Shown here: positions 56,650-64,000 of the stretch, one piece after another | Numbering within the stretch: position 1 is the stretch's first letter | Layout of the letters: every line of letters starts with the position of its first letter | NCBI GenBank assembly: GCA_963971225.1 | Contig: OZ020269.1 | Span: 96,165,540 to 96,229,539, forward strand | Origin: Melieria omissa | Lineage: Eukaryota; Arthropoda; Insecta; Diptera; Ulidiidae | DNA length: 64,000 bases | Direction of reading: 5' to 3' | Program-made: the position numbers and the translations under genes | Notes under the pieces: generated by a model | The model's database searches: none | What the model was told of the DNA's origin: nothing | Seen by the model: the letters and a program-made list of their open reading frames with translations, nothing else

Positions 56650-58320
56650 AAGTGTGATTTTGTTGTGCAGTGTAATTTTTTTTTTTTATTTTCACATTTT
56701 AGTAACGTCCCTAGTAGCGAGTCCCTACATCTGATCTTATTTGCACAATCTATGTATATACGACGGACCGCTTGTTTTAATCGAAGGATTCCTTTACGAG
56801 AAATGTGCTGATAACTGAAACAACTGGAAAAAAAACTGGTTTTTCGAAAATTTTTCAAACAACGCTTCTTAAAAAATTTTTTCCCATTTTCAGTTCAGTT
56901 CAGTTTGATTTTCAGTGGCCCAAAAATAATCTAGAAAACATTTTTATTTTCAGTTGCATTTTTCGTGTCGAGTAGTGTAATCTGTTCGAATACAAGTAAC
57001 TTTGCATGAAAATTTCAAGTCAATGAACCCAATAAATCACATTCCTCTTAACCCTTTATTGATATCGTCAGATTTTTATTAAAAAAAAATATTTGTGTAG
57101 GTATTTTTTGGTCATTTGAAGTGCTTTTCCCATACTTCAAATCAATAAACCTATTAAAACAGGTTTCTCTATACAAACTCTTTTTGGAAAAAAAAGTTTT
57201 TTTTTGTAAAATATTTCAAACCAATCAAATTTCAAGTACAATGTGTACTCCTTGTCTTGAACCTTATTTAAGCTCTGAAACAAACAATGTTTTAGGTCAG
57301 CTTAAGGCGTTTCTTTCAGACCGACCGAAATCAAATATTGTGGGAATGGATACATTTAATTTTTTCTGCCTGTAAACCCAAGAAACTTGCATAAATAGCT
57401 AACCGTGTGGTCCTTCCCCTTCTCACTTTTACCCTTTTTGTCCTTTTTCTCGCAACTCTATCGTTCTTTTCTGTTGCTATTCTTCTCCTGAGCTTTAAGT
57501 ACAACAAGATGATAAAGCAAAGTGTCTCAAGAGTTTCGTTTCATTGGTTAGTTCCTTAGTTCACCTTCACAGTCATCTGTCCCAGTGGATGGATGGATGC
57601 ATGAAGCCTCTCTAGTTTTATTCTTCATATTTTCTGTACCCATCATTATTCGCTGTGTTCATCTTGTAAGCGTGGGATAACAACGCAGCTGGCAATGTGC
57701 TGTTAATGCAATAATAACAATGACAGCAGGATAATTGAGGTATTCGTGCGTAATGTGTAGATAACTTTGTTAATAGAAAACTCTGATGGAATTATTTCTC
57801 TACGAAAACCTTTGGAACTTTTAAACGAAATAAATGTAAATATTTTTTGGAACAATGATGTTTGTGAAACTTTGATTTAAACAAAAAAAATTATGACTCG
57901 AAAATATTCATTTTGGTTGCATATTGTTGTCCTGTAATCGGTCTATAAGACACAAAAAGCATAAACAAGATAAGTTTCATGTAAACTGGACCTTTAAAAC
58001 TAATAACAACACATTTTTTTTGGTAAAACCTATTCAATTTATTTAGATTAGGACTCGGTCAGCGATTTACATTGTCTTAAGGTATGTCGAATGAGTATTT
58101 AGATCGTCGGTGCTGATTCACTTCAGCACATCGCATTATATTCGTTTTATAGAAGAAATTCAACAAACTTATCTCAGAACTTAACGATTTCAATGTAATT
58201 TTAAAGGTTAAATTTCAGCTAAAAAATCCTTCGTAATTCTGTACAAACCATCAACCAGCTGCTCAAAGATGGAATTTTTATTCACAAATCACAATTAAAA
58301 GCACATGTTTTTATTTAGTT
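56650..58320. other. AT-rich DNA, no gene recognised
   Basis: Includes poly-T/poly-A tracts and pyrimidine-rich stretches (57410-57490). ORFs up to 84 codons lack support. Confidence 0.5.
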
Positions 58321-58324
58321 ATTC

Positions 58325-58485
58325 TATTTTTATTCTATTTTATTTTATTTTATTTTATTTTATTTTATTTTATTTTATTTTATTTTATTTGATTTTATTT
58401 TATGTTATTTTATTTTATTTTATTTTATTTTATTTTATTTTATTTTATTTTATTTTATTTTATTTTATTTTATTTATTTATTTTA
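58325..58485. repeat. (TTTTA)n pentanucleotide microsatellite, about 160 bp
   Basis: A near-perfect TTTTA/ATTTT repeat. It is the reverse-strand equivalent of the tract at 33490-33905. The apparent Phe/Ile/Leu/Tyr protein is repeat translation. Confidence 0.95.
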
Positions 58486-58489
58486 AGTG

Positions 58490-59100
58490 GAGTTCTTAGG
58501 TATTTGAAAGTTGAATCGGAGCACAAGAATTTTTATGGGAGCCATATTTATGTTTATTGAATGCCTCAAGTTCTTTATTTGATTAATATGAGTTGGTTGA
58601 ATAAGTCTTTTTTTATAAAAGACAAATCTTTTCGGCCTACGCGTCCATCCGCGCATTGCAACTTCATTCGTCTGTCTTCGGCGTTTCGTTGCAACTTTTG
58701 CTTTTCAGTGTTGCCGTCAAGTAGTTACATATCTTCGTACAGTCCGGGTTACCAAGTCTGGTCCATCATGCTCAGATTCCACATAGCTTAGTACAACCTT
58801 TTTCAAAGTCAACATACAGATTTTGTTATTACAATTTCTTAAATTGAATCAAAAATTGAGATTGTACCATTGCGTTAAAATAACTCTTTCCCTCTGTTTA
58901 TGAAATTCATTTAATTTTGTTGAATTTTTTCTAGTAAAAGCCAGTAAGCTAACTGAAATACATTTATTTGATCAAAACCATAAAAACTTAATAAAATACT
59001 CAACTTTTTAGTGATTTTTACATCACCACTGAATTAATATCACTCATACGCCCCGTACAACACACATAATAATTAACTTCTTTCAACCGTTTATTTTTCT
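58490..59100. other. AT-rich DNA, no gene recognised
   Basis: No element or exon was recognised. CATACGCCCCGTRC is found at 59047 and also at 53490, a short shared motif in otherwise different sequence. Confidence 0.45.
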
Positions 59101-59900
59101 GCAGTCGACTTAATGCGCTCAATTGTGTTTCTACTCACTGTCACAGCACTTTCCATAGCAATATTTTAAATTTTGAACGCCCAGCAACTGCAAACAAACA
59201 GATCATTCTCGCCCAATGCCAACAGCTGCAATTTAATTAGCAGCGACTCTGACTGTGCATGTGCCGCACGCAAAACGTGCCATTTGTTGTTGTTGGAAAA
59301 GTCATTGCTTTTCCATCAGCCACTTGAACGCAACTGTCAACATTGAGTATCAATAGCTGCGCTTCGAGTGACTCATATCGGGCAGAAGTACGCGTGCTGC
59401 TGTCAGTTTGAGGAACGAGTGGCAATAACGCAACGCAGGCTGTCTTACAGGCTGACTCACTCCCCGACTGACTGACAGGCTGGTTGCAACAAGTAATTAC
59501 AATGAACGCACAACGACGCAATACGTATTTGTGCGGCTTGATGTGACAGTTCTGCTTCGCGTTGGCGAATGTTGCATGTTGGCGACAATAAGCCTTACTG
59601 ACAGCGAGGGCAGAGCAGCAATGGCTGCAACTGAAGCATGCATTGCTGTGTAAATATGCCGTGTCGATATTAATGCTTTTACAGATAATATCAATTGTGG
59701 AGTTTTTCCGGCGAGCGCTGTCAATACGGAGCGATGACAATATAGAAGTATGCAACAATGCCAAATGAGGGCGGCAGCGTACTGCGTATTGACAATGACT
59801 AAAGGGCTATTGTGGTATTGAAATAGCTGGCCTGCATGTTGATCTGTGTTCGTATGTGTGTGGGTGTGCCTGTGTCAAGGTTACGCTATATAGAGACGCA
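59100..59900. other. Less AT-rich island, possibly regulatory
   Basis: CAACTG-, GACTGAC- and GCAAC-rich sequence, with overlapping long frames on the minus strand (175 and 75 codons) that resemble no family. Cys/Ser/Thr-rich translations of this kind are typical of non-coding GC-richer DNA. Confidence 0.35.
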
Positions 59901-60410
59901 TTCAATTAATAAGCGTAAGCTGAGCGTAACGCAGACTGACTTTCTATATGCTTTAAATACTGAGAAGCTGTGCGAATGATAAATCATATATCAGCTGTGG
60001 ACAATGATTTCATGTTAAGTATGATTAATAAGCAAGTAAGAATGAAGTAAGAATTATAGAGCAAGAAAATGATGATTGCTTTGGCCAGATTTGGCGGCTT
60101 AGTAATTATAAATTACTCGAAAAGGTACACCATGAAAATTCGAGGTAAAGTTTGAGATTATTAAACAAATACATTACAAATAATGAGGATAATGAAAGAA
60201 TTCTGAGATTTCTGAGATTAAAAGTATGCAACGGCGGCAAAGTTTGGCAATATTGGCAGACAATTTAAAATACATATAAAGTTTGAAAACAGATACAAAA
60301 GGAAAATTGATTCCAATTAAATGTCATGTCTTGTGCCATTTATGTTAAAATTAAAGTTACTGTAAGCAAATTGGGATTTAGTTTATTTTATGTTATGATT
60401 TATGTTAATT
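59900..60410. other. AT-rich DNA, no gene recognised
   Basis: No feature was recognised. Confidence 0.5.
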
Positions 60411-60925
60411 TTATTTTGTGATTTAGTTATTTTTGCATGCAATTTAAAGCATTATTTAACATAGTTAGTTTCATCTTCATAAATTTGAGACAATTTGTGT
60501 CTTTAGAAAAATCAAATCTAGAAATATAATTTAGAAATATCAAAATGCATTTGCAAATAATAGAAAGTACACATGGAATTGATTAAAAAAGAGATATGGA
60601 AAAATATTATGGAATCAATTAAACTTCATGACTGGAGTCAGTTCAACTAAAAAAATAAGAGAAATTGGGATTTGAGAAAAATGATCAAAAGTTAACCATA
60701 CAAAATGGAACCGATTTAGTTATTTTTTCATGAAATTTATCAAATTATTTAGCATATGTAGAATGATCCACCAAATGTTGAGACAAATTGGGATCTTGGA
60801 AAGGTTATCAATATGGAAAAATAATAAAATACATATGGAATCAATTAAACTTCATGGCTTGAGTCAGTTTAACTATGAAATTGAGAGAAATTGGTATTTA
60901 AGAAAAATGATCAAAAGTCTTTTAT
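60410..60925. repeat. Diverged tandem duplication, about 300-bp unit
   Basis: TTTAGTTATTTTT-CATG-AATTTA...ATTATTTA(A/G)CATA...TTGAGACAA(A/T)TTG occurs at about 60420 and 60716. ATGGAATCAATTAAACTTCATG followed by GGAGTCAGTT/TTGAGTCAGTT and GAAAAATGATCAAAAGT occurs at about 60610 and 60838. It looks like about two units with partial extra copies. Confidence 0.65.
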
Positions 60926-60929
60926 TGAG

Positions 60930-61450
60930 AAAAATTAGAATGACTCACTTTAGATCACATAAGTATGCACTTTTATTTAATAACTTGTAGCCATTTTGAA
61001 GATATTTGCATTGTGACTGTCTTGGAGAAAACATTGTTATAAGATTGATACATAAAAACCCTCCAATTAAGCTATCAGATCTTCTGGCGAGTCACTATGC
61101 GTGTATCCTGCCGTTGTCCCGATGGAATACAATTTATTTCCTATGGGCCAAAGCTGGTCGTTTCTGAGCTTTTGCTACCTTCAGACAGCTCAATTGTTGA
61201 CAATACAAGCTTACGAGTTCAACCGTAGGGAGCAGCTTATAGATAATTAGCTGCCAATCCCATCAAATACATAAAAAACCTTCCTGACCCCTCAATAGTA
61301 CACCATGTTTTGACTAGTTATGACGTTGTCGTCATTGATTCACTTTTCATCACCACTTACCGTTCGCTTCAGAAATGTTTCCATTCAGCAGCAAATCGCC
61401 GGAAATACTCGGTCCATGAGGTTCTTTTGGATTGACTCATGTGGTATCCA
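60930..61450. other. Intergenic DNA, no gene recognised
   Basis: No feature was recognised; ordinary mixed sequence. Confidence 0.5.
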
Positions 61451-61452
61451 TT

Positions 61453-62260
61453 GGTTAGGTTAAGGTGGTTGTCTAGGCATAGAACTTACCAAAAGCCAAA
61501 CTAAGGCCACAAAACAGGCCCGTTGTGATACCACAAGAAGAAAGTGATCTGTCTTACTGTAAGTTGGTGAGCCTATATAAGCCAATTTGAATTGTGAATG
61601 AACTCCGAACAAGTTCTGGATGTTGATTGAACTGAGATCATTCAACTCACCGAAGAAGAGGGAGCCTCGGTATTTCTATCTTCGTTTAGAGTGAGCTTGG
61701 CAGTGGCCGGGAAAATGACTTAAAGTCTCTTTCTCGTCTTTATTTGGACAACTGCGACAATAATACCAAGTGTCACTATCTAATCTGTTGGCATGGCGTC
61801 CGATTAGACAATGTCCTGTAAAAATCGCTACGAACATACTGATATGTTGTCTGCTAAGCGAGACAAACGTTTTAGTATGCCTGGAACTGAAAGTGGGCTA
61901 GAGCTGTTTGGCCATAGTGCAAGTTCTCACATTCAAACTTCTCCTGTCCTCTCAATACCCCAGTTCCAAAATTCATCCGCTCAGATGATCCTTTTCTACT
62001 CTGCAAAAAGATAACAAATATACAGCTACACGGTACACCAGCGACGCCTGTAAGGGAAAGCGACAACAGCTTCCCAAACCGCTCCTAGCGAAGTCCCCAA
62101 CCATCCTGTCCTGTTAGCTTCTTTACATAACAGATGGAGCTATGAGTGGTAGCTCGGAAGCGTAATTCCTAAGGGGCGATAGATGGCAGCCTCACCACTT
62201 AGGACTACCAGCGGGAGGCCAATCACCTACCCTGGCAGAAAAGTACAACCGATGAACGTA
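61453..62260 (-). mobile_element. I-like non-LTR retrotransposon 3' end
   Basis: The minus strand reads TKTFVSLSRQHISMFVAIFT, then GHCLIGRHANRLDSD and the finger YYCRSCPNKDEKETLSHFPG followed by HC (about 61885-61690). This is the linker and C-x2-C/H-x4-C region of the same family as 37471-38285. The 3'UTR runs to CCTTAACCTAACC at about 61453. In-frame stops show it is dead. Further upstream only broken frames remain. Confidence 0.78.
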
Positions 62261-62364
62261 ACCAACACAAGGCAATGTCCCAAGAGGAGTGAACAAGGAA
62301 AAAAATCGTGCAGGACTGACTACTGCAGTATCAGAAGCATGCACACTGATCACATTTTTAGAGG

Positions 62365-62455
62365 CCAGACTTGACTTTTCGTCTTTATTGAAGTGAAGTT
62401 GTAAAATATGGCGTCTTTTCTCTTTGTTGGTGTCCATCTTTGACGCGTGCTCAAA
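62365..62455 (-). pseudogene. Possible mariner transposase N-terminal scrap
   Basis: The minus frame starts MFEHASKMDTNKEKRRHILQ and continues LHFNKDEKSSLASKN. It resembles the first helix of a mariner helix-turn-helix (KE..R.HILL.F..G..A..A...I). The similarity stops after about 35 residues. Confidence 0.35.
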
Positions 62456-62459
62456 CAAA

Positions 62460-64000
62460 ACTGAGTCAAGTAATCACAAATTGGTCTGAGAAGTGATTTT
62501 AGTATGAAATAGTATCTTTCGTCTGCCATCTGGCATAACTTAATCGTACATATATAGTCATAGCGAGATATAGATAACTAAAGCCAACCATGGCATATAT
62601 ATGTGATTTTTTTCACATGCAATTAATTTTTTCATGTGTTTTGGACTACTGAAAAACTGCTAGTAATATTTGAATAACCAAAAATATTTTCTATAATTTT
62701 TTCTTGAATTTCATATTTCAATAAAACTACTCACGAAATGTTTTTAAATGTAAAAAATAACCTGCAACACTTTTGCCTGCATCACCAACATAATCGTGTG
62801 TACAAAAATTCTTTTGTTGCTGCTTCAACAATGGATTAGAAAAAATTCCGTTGTCTAGCGTTTTGTTTGCAACGAAGACAGACAAATAACTGTAGCGACA
62901 GTAACTACGACACCAGTAATGACAAACGACAAAACGACACCAGCAGCACGTTTAGTGTGAAAGTGGCGCTGCCCACACGCACACATGCACATTAAAAAAT
63001 ACACACAAACACACACACACACACCAACACATTAGCGCAATCATCACTAACGGCATTTAAGGCATTTAAAAAAATCCATACATCCAATTCTACGAATAAG
63101 TGTAAAGCGACATTAGCTGCGACCGGAAATGGCTGCATGCAACAAATTTGGTTTTTTTTTGTATTCCTTCTTTTCATTTCAAATTTCTTGCATTGTTGTT
63201 GTTGTTCCCTATTGACGATTTGATTTAGTTGCCCGTATTGGTGGCGTTGCTTGGTTAAGCTGCTCACTGGCGCATTGCTCACTGCCTCTTATCGTTGCTG
63301 CCAAACGCTGGAAAATTTGTGTATGTCTGCAGAAATTCAAATCTTTCACGTGTGCGTTTTTTTGCGTTTGTATCTATTTTGATTTTGGGTTTTGTATCCC
63401 ACGTTTCAGTTAGACCTTCTTTGTGCCGCACATTTCTGATGGGCCGAAGCATGCAGTGGCGCAACAATGTTGGCAGCATTTTGCGTCGCTTTGTGCACAC
63501 TTTGCACAGCCTTTACTCATACTTGGGTCATGTTGTCGACTTTTGTCACTCCTAGGATTCTTCCTTTGCCCAATTATGCTCTTTGTCAGACTTTGACTGC
63601 CGAACAGTGAAAAGCAACAATGATAGCAATTTTCTATTCATTTGTTAAAGTGCAAAGTTTGGCTGCAAGTTTTGGCTGAAAAACGCTCAAAGGCTTAAAT
63701 AGTTTTCATTAGTTACTTGTAGTGGACTATAGTCTGTTTTATTATTGAATTCTGTTTAACATTTTAAATTTAATTAAAATTAAAATTAAATTAAATTTTT
63801 AAAATTTAATATTGGCATAAAATGACTAAAACTCCATCAAGAAATATTGATTTCTTACTTTGCTTTTACGAAACGGCTCAAGATTTTATAGTTTTCAATG
63901 GTTGCGTGTGTAAGAAGTTGACTAATCTTTATTATATTGTTACGAAAATGACTTCTCTAAGTTCGTTTTGGATTGTGATTGAAAATAAAATCACTTTAAT
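62460..64000. other. Terminal stretch with (CA)n tract, no gene recognised
   Basis: AT-rich to 62760, then GC-richer with CGACAC/GACAAACGAC words, (CA)n at about 63000-63025 and GTTGTTGTTG at about 63193. Overlapping frames on both strands at 62992-63555 have no family resemblance. The last 350 bases are AT-rich. Confidence 0.45.

Noticed and set aside
56326..57053. TTAA-bounded MITE suggested by TTAACCCTGTAG and TTAACCCTTTATTG
   Set aside because: Both ends are in the same orientation, so they are not terminal inverted repeats.
58305..58499. Phe/Ile/Leu/Tyr-rich ORF
   Set aside because: Translation of the (TTTTA)n microsatellite.
59237..59764. 175-codon open frame (-)
   Set aside because: Cys/Ser/Thr-rich translation of a GC-richer island with no family resemblance; a second long frame overlaps it.
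1..64000. CRISPR array, rRNA operon or prokaryotic operon structure
   Set aside because: Splice sites, TATA/Inr promoters and eukaryotic transposons show nuclear insect DNA. The tandem repeats lack short identical repeats with unique equal spacers.
1..64000. LTR retrotransposon or endogenous retrovirus
   Set aside because: No pair of long terminal repeats, gag-protease or integrase motifs was recognised; all retroelement remains are of the non-LTR type.

Overview
The window is insect nuclear DNA, most likely from a cyclorrhaphan fly (a tephritid such as Bactrocera or Ceratitis is my best guess). The signs are AT-rich sequence, fly-type splice sites and 57-base introns, TATA/Inr promoters, CAACAA-rich and CA/TG simple repeats, and many mariner, hAT, piggyBac-like and I-like elements. 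Only one protein-coding gene is essentially complete. It is the orthologue of Drosophila unzipped (uzip), with coding exons at 21570-22389, 24454-24803 and 24861-25262 on the + strand. They encode a 523-residue secreted, probably GPI-anchored protein. A second gene starts on the + strand at about 48492 (TATA, Inr, a 5'UTR of about 400 nt). Its first coding exon, 48924-49019, is a signal peptide that ends at a splice donor; no later exon could be recognised before the window ends.

The rest is intergenic and intronic DNA built largely from decayed mobile elements and diverged tandem arrays. Left part (1-20 kb): a foldback repeat (1.2-1.9 kb), a 142-bp array (2.0-3.0 kb), a hAT element with an exact 8-bp target duplication and a TTAA-type MITE nested inside it (3.4-4.6 kb), a 175-bp array interrupted by two MITEs (5.9-7.6 kb), fragments of non-LTR retrotransposons and mariners (7.7-11.4 kb), a 103-bp array (11.6-12.4 kb), the ORF1 part of a non-LTR element (15.8-17.1 kb), and a 5'-truncated retrotransposon with a 13-bp target duplication (19.0-19.6 kb).

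Middle (20-38 kb): uzip, whose first coding intron holds four repeat insertions; a degenerate AT-rich array with an internally deleted mariner (27.4-29.5 kb); a tRNA-derived SINE next to a second internally deleted mariner (32.1-33.2 kb); an A-rich then T-rich domain with a 400-bp (AAAAT)n tract; and an I-like retrotransposon 3' end (37.5-38.3 kb).

Right part (38-64 kb): transposase remnants (40.8-43.1 kb), an RTE-like 3' end (45.7 kb), an RNase H remnant followed by about 16 copies of a 73-bp minisatellite (46.1-47.8 kb), the second gene's promoter and first exon, another TTAA MITE, a second copy of the TAA-flanked MITE family, foldback repeats, and a further I-like 3' end (61.5-62.3 kb). 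Islands of less AT-rich, CAG/CAA-rich sequence (5.5, 9.4, 13.4, 20.5, 45, 54, 59.5 and 63 kb) may be regulatory DNA of uzip or of the second gene, but nothing in them could be assigned. I found no CRISPR array, rRNA or functional tRNA gene.
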